Source: Alphaproteobacteria bacterium
GTDB lineage: Bacteria > Pseudomonadota > Alphaproteobacteria > RUG11792
NCBI GenBank assembly: GCA_025998575.1
Contig: BNWD01000031.1
Location: forward strand, 1-8,352
Reading direction: 5' to 3'
DNA: 8,352 nucleotides
Shown here: one piece after another, positions 1 to 5,929 of the stretch
Layout of the letters: each line of letters begins with the position of its first letter
Numbering within the stretch: the first letter of the stretch is position 1
Made by a program: the position numbers and the translations under genes
Notes under the pieces: model-generated
What the model saw: only the letters and a program-made list of their open reading frames with translations
What the model was told of the DNA's origin: nothing
The model's database searches: none

Positions 1-75
1 ACAAGTCCTAATATTCAATGAATTTGTAAATTATATGAATAATTTAGATAAAAAGATGTTGAATAATGCCTAATT

Positions 76-103
76 AAAAAAGCAAAGAGCGCTTAATTGC
101 GCT
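76..103 (-). terminator. Rho-independent terminator, minus strand
   Basis: Read on the minus strand, AGCGC pairs with GCGCT (103-99 with 92-88) around an AATTAA loop. The stem is followed by CTTTGC and six T (81-76). The stop codon of the minus-strand remnant at 93-269 lies in the loop, so this looks like the surviving 3' terminator of that decayed gene. The stem is only 5 bp and five bases separate it from the T-run, so its strength is uncertain. Confidence 0.5.
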
Positions 104-269
104 TGAAAACTATATATTCTATAAATTCAGGAATTATTTTCTTGTTCTTTTCTTGAATATAAACCAATACTCCATAATCAGCCGACAGGATAGATCCATT
201 TGGCGCTCTGCCCGTAACTCGTTAATACTTAATAGGAACGAAGCTCCTCTCGTGGACTGAAAAATATTC
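93..269 (-). pseudogene. 3' remnant of an unrecognised minus-strand gene
   Basis: I do not recognise the product. On the minus strand one frame reads 42 sense codons, including RVTGRAPNGSILSADYG and VYIQEKNKKIIPEF, and ends in TAA at 95-93. The sequence is hydrophilic and mixed like real protein, and a hairpin terminator follows directly. Upstream in the same frame there is a TAA at 224-222, then 15 more plausible codons (EYFSVHERSFVPIKY), then stops at 270-275. There is no start codon with a ribosome binding site, so I read it as the tail of a broken gene. An alternative is a plus-strand remnant: 226-387 is open for 54 codons and includes DDIDIGNEFNEALSEIN, then hits TGA at 388-390. The strand assignment rests mainly on the terminator. 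Confidence 0.3.
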
Positions 270-426
270 TTATTATCTGAGATGCGCAACTGGTTGTAGT
301 GATGATATAGATATAGGCAATGAATTTAACGAAGCTTTGAGCGAAATAAACTTGTGGGGAGCCGATTATTCTTGGCCTTTTATTGTCTGATTGATAAAGA
401 AACTCAGAATGATAGATATATATATT

Positions 427-672
427 TTAAGAGCGCCTTTGGAGAAACTGCATACGATAATCGTAATCATACGCTTGACAACTATTTATAGTTGGCTTGT
501 CGAACATGAATTTTGCCTCCTCCCTCAGGATGCTAGAAACAAGATCGTAAATAGGCTCGCTCCTTTTTGTATATAAAAACCCCCTCCCAACAAGCAAGTG
601 TTGAATTCGCGCAGTTCTAATGAAGTCAAGCTTGAGTTTGTCAAAGTAGCAAGGGGCGGCCTGGTCAGCTTT
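427..672 (-). pseudogene. Unrecognised minus-strand coding remnant (81 codons, no proper start)
   Basis: This minus-strand frame runs 81 codons from just inside the palindromic element to TAA at 429-427. It contains protein-like stretches such as YFDKLKLDF, GRGFLYTKRSEPIYDLVSSI and LREEAKFMFDKPTINS. No family is recognised. A TAA at 675-673, in the centre of the 24-bp palindrome, closes the frame upstream, and no ATG occurs before residue 56. That ATG (507-505) is preceded at 8 nt by a strong ribosome binding site (GGAGG, complement of 516-520), so a 26-residue peptide ending YDYDYRMQFLQRRS could still be translated. The opposite strand is also open at 391-576, but its translation is less protein-like. 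The likely history is a longer gene interrupted or truncated at the palindromic element. Confidence 0.35.
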
Positions 673-738
673 TTAAAAAGCTGACCGCGGCCTTTGCGAG
701 CCCGCAGCTGGCATTCGCCAGCAAGGCCGCCAACTTGC
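649..738. repeat. GC-rich multi-hairpin palindromic element
   Basis: The sequence folds into a nested structure. GCAAG 649-653 pairs with CTTGC 734-738, and GGCGGCCT 655-662 pairs with AGGCCGCC 724-731. Inside are three hairpins: a perfect 24-bp palindrome at 663-686 (GGTCAGC, T5, A5, GCTGACC); a short GCGG/CCGC stem starting at 687; and GCTGGC-attc-GCCAGC ending at 722. GC content is far above the surroundings. The shape suggests a mobile palindromic repeat (compare Rickettsia palindromic elements or REP/BIME units) or a structured RNA. No tRNA, RNase P, SRP or tmRNA signature is visible. Only one copy lies in this window, so its repetitive nature is an inference. Confidence 0.65.
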
Positions 739-1043
739 CAAGTTTTATATGATTGTTAACAACTTTTATTGTGGTAGACAAAGCCATCACTTCATAGGTG
801 AAGCTGACTTACTCCTTCCCTTTATGCTTTAAGCATAAGCTTAGTATATCATATCATATTTGCATTAATATTCCGTTAATTTCCAACAGTTTCACAGAAA
901 TATTTATCTATCAATATATCTCTAAACTCAATAGAGTCACAAAATATCCTGCTCATATTTACATTTCAAAGAGAGAAGTATTTATCTGAGTACATCAAAA
1001 ATTGAACAATTAGTTTCAGAACGTAGTTTTTTCTTTGGGATTA
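739..1043. other. AT-rich spacer without a supported gene
   Basis: No convincing gene is visible on either strand. A weak plus-strand frame at 798-989 starts with GTG, has no ribosome binding site and a low-complexity translation. Two small inverted repeats occur: CTTCA-tagg-TGAAG near 790-803, and TATGCTT-t-AAGCATA near 822-836. Neither is followed by a T-run. Confidence 0.5.
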
Positions 1044-1072
1044 ACTAGTTATGGTTTTTATAAACAACTAGT
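1044..1072. repeat. Hairpin next to transposase remnant, possible IS200/IS605 end
   Basis: ACTAGTT (1044-1050) and AACTAGT (1066-1072) form a 7-bp stem around a 15-nt loop. It lies just past the stop codon of the TnpA remnant. IS200/IS605 elements carry subterminal hairpins at both ends that the single-strand transposase recognises, so the position suits a decayed right end. No matching left-end hairpin was found, so this remains a guess. Confidence 0.3.
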
Positions 1073-1082
1073 CAAAAAGAGA

Positions 1083-1321
1083 TTAAGAAGAAGTTTCTAT
1101 GCATTGCAATTGATTCTGCGCATACTTTCTTATTATAGTATCGCTAACATTAACATTCTTTTCTATATCAGTATATTCTCTAAATAATTCTCTTGCTGAC
1201 CTACCTTTTACTCTCTGCATGATATGAGATGTAGATACCTTCGACTCACTTCGTTACTATCATATTTATGTTTTCAGACTTGCTCTATAAACACCTTTTT
1301 TCTATATTCATTGACGATCAT
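1083..1321 (-). pseudogene. tnpA: Degraded IS200/IS605-type TnpA (Y1 HUH transposase) remnant
   Basis: Two overlapping minus-strand frames together resemble a shrunken TnpA. The first frame (ATG at 1321-1319) gives MIVNEYRKKVFIEQV and then TGA at 1276-1274. YRKKVF resembles the KYRRKVL/F strand near the TnpA N-terminus, and NEVSRRYLHLIS further on in that frame resembles the region that carries the HUH motif (DHVHLLIS). The second frame (1253-1086) gives SHIMQRVKGRSARELFREY, the typical TnpA 'QxLKGxSSxxLF' helix, and later DTIIRKYAQNQ, like the C-terminal 'EEVIxxYIxNQ' helix. The tract between them, which should hold FW..GYFV and the transition to the catalytic Tyr helix, is missing, and the HUH histidines are eroded (YLHL instead of HVHL). 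Deletions plus a frameshift make it inactive. It lies 34 bases past the stop of the exported-protein gene. No TnpB remnant was seen. Confidence 0.6.
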
Positions 1322-1354
1322 TTCTTTGAATCTACAAGTTATGGATAGCTACAT

Positions 1355-2368
1355 TTATCTCGTTGCTGGCTCAGGATTTTCATCACTGTTCAATTGTGTA
1401 AAACGTGACCTAACAGAGTTATGCAAACGCGTAGACTCAGACTCAGGCACTAAAAGAGAAAAAGATTCAATGCATTCTAGTAAATTAAATTTGAGACCGG
1501 CAGGTAACATAGAATTTTTTATAGAATATTCTAACTGTTTCAAATCGTTAGTCAAAACAGCATCAACAATATTTCCAACATGGAGGAAAAGCAAATAAGC
1601 GCACGCCTCAACAACAGTACTATCGTCATTATTCAAGTGCTTGATCAACCATTTGCTAAAAAGCGAAGAATCAAACATAGAATTAACTAAACTATCAGCT
1701 ATAGGAAACAAAAAATTCTTATGACTCAAGAATGAGTTAATGGATTTTCCAAGAACGTTCGAAAACGAATTGAGTAAGCGATGACAACCACCAAACGAGC
1801 TCACCAAACTAGCCCAAGCAAAACTCGCGGAAGCAGAACATGGAGAGCAATCAAAAAGCACGTAGGCAGAACAGATGTCCGGCGGTAAACTCGAGAATAA
1901 ATACAAACGATCCTCATCGCTTAAATAAGATGAATTGACAGCATTGACAAACTCATCAAAAAAAATATTTTTGCAAGCGAGAAGAGAGTCAAATATTTGC
2001 CCAATAGCCTGTTCCAGCAAAGCAGAGATATGCATATCTGCCAAAGGATCGCAGACATGTTCCTTTAAACGCTTAACATATAATTGACCAAAACGAGTTC
2101 GCGGCTCCAAAAAACACGAAGAAGTATTACAACTACAGATTCCTGAAAGTAGACGAACGCAAATCTCTTTAACAGAATTCAAACATTTCCTTAAGAATAA
2201 ATCCGAAGGGACATCAGACTCAAACATTTTGTCCAAAGTACATGAGTATTTGTCAAAAGCAGAGGAAGAGCTACCGAGCTCGTTAAAATTGCAAGCCGCG
2301 GCTTCCTTCCAAGAAAGCTGAAAAAACGCTACCAAACATATGATAGTTTTTACAAAATTATTTGCCAT
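1355..2368 (-). CDS. Cysteine-rich exported protein of unknown function (337 aa)
   Basis: No known family is recognised. The N-terminus is a classical signal peptide: K7, a hydrophobic core TIICLVAFFQLSW (8-20), and an AAA site before Cys26. Signal peptidase I cleavage after Ala25 is likely; the lipobox is poor because position -3 is Ala. The mature part holds 15 cysteines (26, 43, 62, 70, 78, 80, 85, 106, 132, 166, 174, 177, 195, 256, 299), including CSC (78-80) and CSPC (174-177). The rest looks helical, with no further clear membrane segment. Many cysteines in an exported protein suggest disulfides in the periplasm or outside the cell. The ATG at 2368 follows AAGGGGCAG at good distance, and a promoter lies upstream. 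It is divergent from rpsT and has no operon partner. A role as an effector or surface protein in host interaction is possible but unproven. The ORF is intact. Confidence 0.75.
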   Translation of the reverse strand: MANNFVKTIICLVAFFQLSWKEAAACNFNELGSSSSAFDKYSCTLDKMFESDVPSDLFLRKCLNSVKEICVRLLSGICSCNTSSCFLEPRTRFGQLYVKRLKEHVCDPLADMHISALLEQAIGQIFDSLLACKNIFFDEFVNAVNSSYLSDEDRLYLFSSLPPDICSAYVLFDCSPCSASASFAWASLVSSFGGCHRLLNSFSNVLGKSINSFLSHKNFLFPIADSLVNSMFDSSLFSKWLIKHLNNDDSTVVEACAYLLFLHVGNIVDAVLTNDLKQLEYSIKNSMLPAGLKFNLLECIESFSLLVPESESTRLHNSVRSRFTQLNSDENPEPATR

Positions 2369-2409
2369 AAGACTGCCCCTTAAAAAACATAGACCTAAGT
2401 AGTTGACTT

Positions 2410-2436
2410 ATTATAGCATAAAAACGTCAGATTCAA
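2410..2436 (-). promoter_or_regulatory. Sigma70-like promoter of the exported-protein gene
   Basis: On the minus strand TATAAT (2415-2410) is a perfect -10 box preceded by TGC, an extended -10 (TGn). TTGAAT (2436-2431) is a fair -35 at a short 15-nt spacing, which the extended -10 can offset. The start codon is about 40 bases downstream at 2368, with AAGGGGCAG as ribosome binding site in between. Confidence 0.55.
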
Positions 2437-2810
2437 AGAATTATTGAAAAGCGAACAGCGAACCGCATTTGCCAAAAAGAGTAAATTTTTAGTTAAAATA
2501 CCAACAAAAATTTCATATAGGTAAAATGCAATCGTTGGACGATATGTCTTCAAAAGATTCCCATTGATATGTCTGCAAACATTAAAATGTTCAGAACTGT
2601 AAGTTGTAAAAACGTAGTTTGACGAACTTTCTTCGCGCAGGCACTTGTTCTAGTTAAATAAATATTAAGGCCAAAAGGAAACTGTCAACTAGATACTGTT
2701 ATGCATAAGTTACCAAATCAGAAACATGCTTAGCAGATCTTACAAGTGATGATATTACCTTAATCAAAAAGAATGCCGGAGCCTTCCGTAAATTGCATTC
2801 AACAACAATC
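2437..2810. other. Divergent intergenic region, no supported gene
   Basis: No coding sequence is supported on either strand between the two divergent promoters. One folded site stands out: GAATGCCGGA (2771-2780), loop GCCT, TCCG (2785-2788), then after a TAAATT bulge GCATTC (2795-2800). It lies just before the rpsT promoter and lacks a T-run. It could be an operator-like site, but nothing else supports this. Confidence 0.45.
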
Positions 2811-2839
2811 TTGTAAAAGAATTAATTTGGTGGTAAGAT
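2811..2839 (+). promoter_or_regulatory. Sigma70-like promoter of rpsT
   Basis: TTGTAA (2811-2816) and TAAGAT (2834-2839) are separated by an ideal 17-nt spacer, about 33 bases before the rpsT start codon. Both boxes match the consensus at four of six positions. Transcription would cover rpsT and the overlapping reductase gene. Confidence 0.5.
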
Positions 2840-2871
2840 GAAAACATGTATATTTGAAAATATGAAGAGAT

Positions 2872-3150
2872 ATGGCTTCTCACGAATCAGCAAAGAAGAG
2901 CATCAGGAAGTCGGCCAAGAGGCAGATTATTAACACGATGAGGCGGAGTAGAATCAAGACTTTTGTGAAGAAGGTTGAGGAAGCTTTGGCGCAAAATCTT
3001 GGGAAAGAGCCGATTTTGGCTGCTTTTTCGACTATGCAAAAGGAGGTTATGCGCGGAGCTTCGAAGGGCATTATGCATAAAAATACAGCATCACGGAAGA
3101 TTTCTAAAATGTGTTCTCGCGTCAAATTAGCCATCGGTGAATCTAGATAA
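2872..3150 (+). CDS. rpsT: Small ribosomal subunit protein bS20
   Basis: S20 is a primary 16S rRNA-binding protein of the 30S subunit. The 92-residue product is very basic and matches the family along its length: MASHESAKKSIRKSAKRQ at the N-terminus (family: MANHKSAKKRIRQSEKR), RSRIKTFVKKVEEAL at 26-40, and ASKGIMHKNTASRKISK in the C-terminal helix (family: AxKGVIHKNTAARKKSR). It is slightly longer than the usual 86-90 residues. The ATG is preceded by a modest AAGAG; the nearby upstream ATG at 2863 is in another frame. The last 14 bases overlap the start of the reductase gene, so translational coupling is likely. In many alphaproteobacteria rpsT sits next to dnaA; here neither dnaA nor an origin signature is visible. 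Confidence 0.96.
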   Translation: MASHESAKKSIRKSAKRQIINTMRRSRIKTFVKKVEEALAQNLGKEPILAAFSTMQKEVMRGASKGIMHKNTASRKISKMCSRVKLAIGESR

Positions 3151-4087
3151 TTTGAACCTATTTGATGTCGCCATCATAGGAGCGGGAGTCGCAGGGCTTT
3201 ATGCCGTCTATTGTTGCGGAGTCGCCGGTTTGGATGTTTGTATTATCGAGGCTTTAGGCCGTGTCGGCGGTCAATGCAAGGCGCTTTATCCTGAAAAAAA
3301 GGTCTATGGAGTGCCTGGCTTTATTGATGAAACTGCGTGTGCGTTCATAGAGAAATTGACAGTGCAATGTTTGGCTTACGCTAAAGAAAAGCTTTTTTCT
3401 CAGAAAGTTACGATGGTTTCGAAAACAGATGATTTTTTTAAGATTGAAACATCGAAAACAACCGTTTTCGCCAAACACATTATTATAGCTTCTGGAATCG
3501 GAGAGATGACTCCGAACGCGCCAAATATCAAGGGATTAACAGAAACTAATTCCGAATTCGTTCAATATTATTGTATGAAGACTGATTTGTATAAGGGAAA
3601 GCTTGTTATTGTCGCTGGAGGCGGTGATTCGGCTGTGGACCTTGCTATAAATATATCATCTTTTGCCAAGAAGATATTTTTGATTCACAGAAGAGAGGCT
3701 CTAGCTTGCGAACCTTGTAAGCTGAAGGATTTGGAACATCTTGCATCGCATGGAAAATTGGAAATAATCCTTGATACATTAATTGAGGAAGTGGATTCTG
3801 CAAGGAAAATAGTGAAAACAAACAAGAGAGAATTCTCTGTCGATTATATAGTTTTTTGTTACGGTTTTCGGGCGAATGGAAGCCTGATTCAAGGGCTTGA
3901 AAATCTAGGCGTTGAGTTTGAAAATAACTTAATAAAAATCGATATAAACACACTTATGACTACAACCAAAAATTGCTACGCCATAGGCGATGCAGTGACA
4001 TACGAAAACAAGAAAAAAAACATAGTTTCATGCTTCTTCGAAGCAGACAGAGCGGCAAGACATATAGTCAAATGGCGCAAAAGATAA
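3137..4087 (+). CDS. Type-2 ferredoxin/flavodoxin-NADP+ reductase (thioredoxin-reductase-like)
   Basis: This FAD enzyme should move electrons between NADPH and ferredoxin or flavodoxin in the cytosol. FAD is bound by the dinucleotide fold GAGVAG (15-20) with Glu38 at the end of strand 2. RVGGQCKALYPEK (42-54) and YGVPGF (57-62) are hallmarks of the YumC-type reductases. A second Rossmann motif, GGGDSAVD (161-168), and HRRE (184-187) bind NADP(H), and AIGDA (282-286) is the C-terminal FAD motif. The CxxC that precedes GGGDSA in true thioredoxin reductases is absent, which supports FNR2 over TrxB. At 316 residues it is somewhat short for the family (about 330-350). An unusual CEPC (191-194) follows HRRE. 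The chosen start is GTG at 3137, inside rpsT; TTG at 3152, just after the rpsT stop, is an alternative. Neither has a good ribosome binding site, which fits coupling to rpsT translation. Confidence 0.9.
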   Translation: MNLDNLNLFDVAIIGAGVAGLYAVYCCGVAGLDVCIIEALGRVGGQCKALYPEKKVYGVPGFIDETACAFIEKLTVQCLAYAKEKLFSQKVTMVSKTDDFFKIETSKTTVFAKHIIIASGIGEMTPNAPNIKGLTETNSEFVQYYCMKTDLYKGKLVIVAGGGDSAVDLAINISSFAKKIFLIHRREALACEPCKLKDLEHLASHGKLEIILDTLIEEVDSARKIVKTNKREFSVDYIVFCYGFRANGSLIQGLENLGVEFENNLIKIDINTLMTTTKNCYAIGDAVTYENKKKNIVSCFFEADRAARHIVKWRKR

Positions 4088-5103
4088 ATTTAATACTTCT
4101 ATTACGCAACAAAAACAATATGTAGGAAATATCGCGCAATCGATAATATTTAATAGATATTTTTGAGGCAACTCGTTTCCATTTTCTTAGAAGTTAGAAA
4201 ACGTCAAATTAAGTAGCAAGACTTTTTCATAACAATAGTACAATCAGCATAGCCAAAAGCATCTTTGATGAGTGCCAATGTGTGATTTGTTATTTATAAT
4301 TCACTACTTATGGTTAAGAGTTTTTAAACGTTTTTTGCAAGCTAACCTCTTCTTATACGCTAATAATGGATTAATTGATGAAATAATTTGCAGAGATAGC
4401 AACTTGCAAATAGGGATTTTTTATTTCATAATATCGCTATATTTTTATTTATTCCGGTTATTAATTTCAATCAACAAGTGAGTAATAGCGTCAACTCTGT
4501 TTCTGATGACAAACGTTCAAATTGTTAGTAAATACAATACTGTTTGCATGAAATTATAAATTTTTCATATACAAGTAGTTTTTGAAATTTATGTTGGCAT
4601 AGAGATTACTGCGCCATCAGAACTATAGCAATAACAGTTAATTCCAATATGTATTTTATACATTTACATTCTGACATTTGATGACTTCTAAGTTCTTCTT
4701 TTTCATCTCTATAAACTCGTCTATAAAGCAAAATACTAAAGTGATATCTCTTTTAAACTAATAAAATATTAATCGGATTTTTGCCTATAGATTATTTATT
4801 TTAATCATTCTATATCTCAATCTCAAATATTTCAACAAAATGCTCTTTGTAAAATTTGCATCTTAAAAAAATTTCTTAACTAAAACTTAATTCGTGCTAT
4901 TGGAGCAGATTAAATGTTATATGAAGGCTTATCTTCTCTAATAGTCATGAGCTTCGATTAAATGCTGGTGTAGAAACGAATTCTTGTTATAACGTGAAAA
5001 TGGATTATTGATGAGCTAATGCCGTATATATAGCAGTTTGATGTTTGAAGGCGATAATAGCAGAAATGACGTGAGCAATTATATTTATATATAACTGCAA
5101 CAT

Positions 5104-5131
5104 CTAGATACAAACAATTGCTTGTATCTAG
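5104..5131. repeat. 28-nt near-perfect palindrome
   Basis: CTAGATACAA (5104-5113) pairs perfectly with TTGTATCTAG (5122-5131). The centre aCAATTGc continues the symmetry except for one mismatched pair. It could be a dimeric repressor operator or a cruciform. There is no flanking T-run, so it is not a classical terminator. No adjacent gene explains it. Confidence 0.55.
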
Positions 5132-5173
5132 CAAAATTCAAATTTATATAGTATGCATTTGTAAAAATTATCT

Positions 5174-5187
5174 ATGATCTAGATCAT
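5174..5187. repeat. 14-bp perfect palindrome
   Basis: ATGATCTAGATCAT is a perfect 14-bp palindrome 42 bases after the 28-nt palindrome and shares its CTAG core. It may be an operator half of the same kind or simply chance in AT-rich DNA. Confidence 0.3.
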
Positions 5188-5312
5188 GTTCGTAATATCT
5201 TTTTCTATTAAGTTTTGTCACTATATTAATAAACTCATTCTACGTAGCGTATGCGCGAAACTTTTTAAATTTGTAATGTGTTCATGTGCCAAATCAACAA
5301 CGTTTATAAATT

Positions 5313-5439
5313 TACTGCGTAATATTTTTGCGCATCCTTACTGACAAATATTGACAAGATTAATTTCGCAATATTAATTATTATGTTGGCTTTATTAAGA
5401 AGAGAGCATATAGAAATCTACCGATGAATAACACATGAT
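5313..5439 (+). repeat. 127-bp perfect inverted repeat, left arm (ABC promoter and start copy)
   Basis: These 127 bases are the exact reverse complement of 8226-8352: positions pair as x and 13665-x, with no mismatch. The arm contains the promoter and 5' leader of the ABC gene and ends two bases past its start codon (ATGAT). In this copy the ATG opens only a seven-codon frame ending in TAA (5456-5458), so it drives no gene. The partner arm ends exactly at the last base of the window, so the true repeat may be longer. The exact length of 127 equals a common assembler k-mer size, so an assembly-end overlap must be considered. Confidence 0.9.
5351..5380 (+). promoter_or_regulatory. Orphan copy of the ABC gene promoter
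   Basis: TTGACA (5351-5356) is a perfect -35 box. AT-rich -10 candidates follow: TTAATT at 17-nt spacing (5374-5379) or TAATTA at 18 (5375-5380). It points right, into 5440-5668, which has no gene, and then antisense to the truncated ABC fragment. Its identity with the functional copy is complete. Confidence 0.45.
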
Positions 5440-5668
5440 AACTGAATTCGGAATGTAAATTTCCACTTATAACAGCTGTTGAACTATTTGTAATCGCTGA
5501 GAAATGCTTGCTAAATACATACAATATTTATCATTTTCCAAATGCCCCAACAAACATTTGTTCAATATTTTACAGTATCGCCATAAATATAAAAATATTT
5601 GTGTTCATTAATATATGAGTATATTATAACTAAAGGTAAATTCTCAGATACTTTTAGTATGCAAAACA

Positions 5669-5929
5669 TTAGGCTATCTCGTTGTCAGTTCGTTTCACGA
5701 TGCTGATGAATGCCTGTTCGAGGGTTGGTTCTGCGTAGTTTGTGCAGAGTTTTTTGAGGTCGTCTGGTGTTCCAGTGGCGCGTACTTTGCCTTTATAGAC
5801 CAGCGAAATTTCGTCGCAATTCTCAGCTTCGTCCATGAAGTGAGTCGTGACGACTATGCTGATTCCGTGCTGAACCATGGAGTTTATGTGCAGCCAAAAT
5901 TCCTTCCTAGTGATCGGATCGACGCCAGA
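5669..5929 (-). pseudogene. Truncated 3' copy of the double ABC-ATPase gene
   Basis: This minus-strand fragment encodes the last ~87 residues of the fused ABC ATPase, from SGVDPITRKEFW to the C-terminus. It keeps the D-loop region (SGVDP) and the H-loop VTTHFMDEAE but has no Walker A, signature or Walker B, so it cannot work as an ATPase. Over 5678-5929 it differs from 6488-6739 at six of 252 positions. Four changes are silent; two alter residues (V for I in SL-V-YKG; N for D near the end). The tail ends TDNEIA instead of TDDEMNL. Similarity stops abruptly at 5929, where CCAGA is followed by unrelated sequence. An internal ATG (5878) leaves a 69-codon frame with no ribosome binding site. It lies in direct orientation about 0.55 kb downstream of the intact gene. 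Confidence 0.9.
5678..5929 (-). repeat. 252-bp direct repeat of 6488-6739 (~97.6% identical)
   Basis: The offset is a constant 810 bases without gaps. Mismatches are at 5683, 5687, 5720, 5768, 5771 and 5800. The inner 129 bases (5801-5929) are identical. Recombination between the two copies would delete or duplicate the 810-bp unit between them. Confidence 0.93.

Larger units (their letters stand above)
4088..5312. other. Long AT-rich non-coding stretch
   Basis: About 1.2 kb without a gene I can support. A 69-codon plus-strand frame (4272-4481, near MPMCDLLFIIHYL) is rich in Phe, Leu and Ile and lacks a ribosome binding site; I regard it as chance or decay. Two strong palindromes lie near the right end and are listed separately. 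Past the reductase stop, AAATATC (4127-4133) and GATATTT (4156-4162) with a few T could be a weak terminator, but the loop is 22 nt. The stretch probably represents fully eroded genes. Confidence 0.5.

Noticed and set aside
388..390. In-frame TGA that might be read as Trp (alternative genetic code)
   Set aside because: The same frame is also broken by TAA at 223-225, the intact genes use TGG for Trp and contain no internal TGA, and the opposite strand gives a better reading at 427-576. Decay explains it better.
649..738. Integron attC site or known structured RNA
   Set aside because: The simple/core site motifs of attC (RYYYAAC and GTTRRRY pair) are not properly placed, and no integrase or cassette is present. 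Conserved motifs of RNase P, SRP RNA and tmRNA are also missing.
1224..1598. 124-codon plus-strand open frame
   Set aside because: It lies mostly antisense to the exported-protein gene, starts inside the TnpA remnant, and has no ribosome binding site. The minus strand carries the signal peptide, promoter and longer frame.
2369..2871. Possible replication origin beside rpsT
   Set aside because: rpsT neighbours dnaA in some alphaproteobacteria, but no dnaA gene and no clear DnaA box (TTATCCACA) is present here.
4127..4164. Possible terminator after the reductase gene (AAATATC/GATATTT plus T5)
   Set aside because: The stem is all AT except one pair and the loop is 22 nt, so it is unlikely to be a stable intrinsic terminator.
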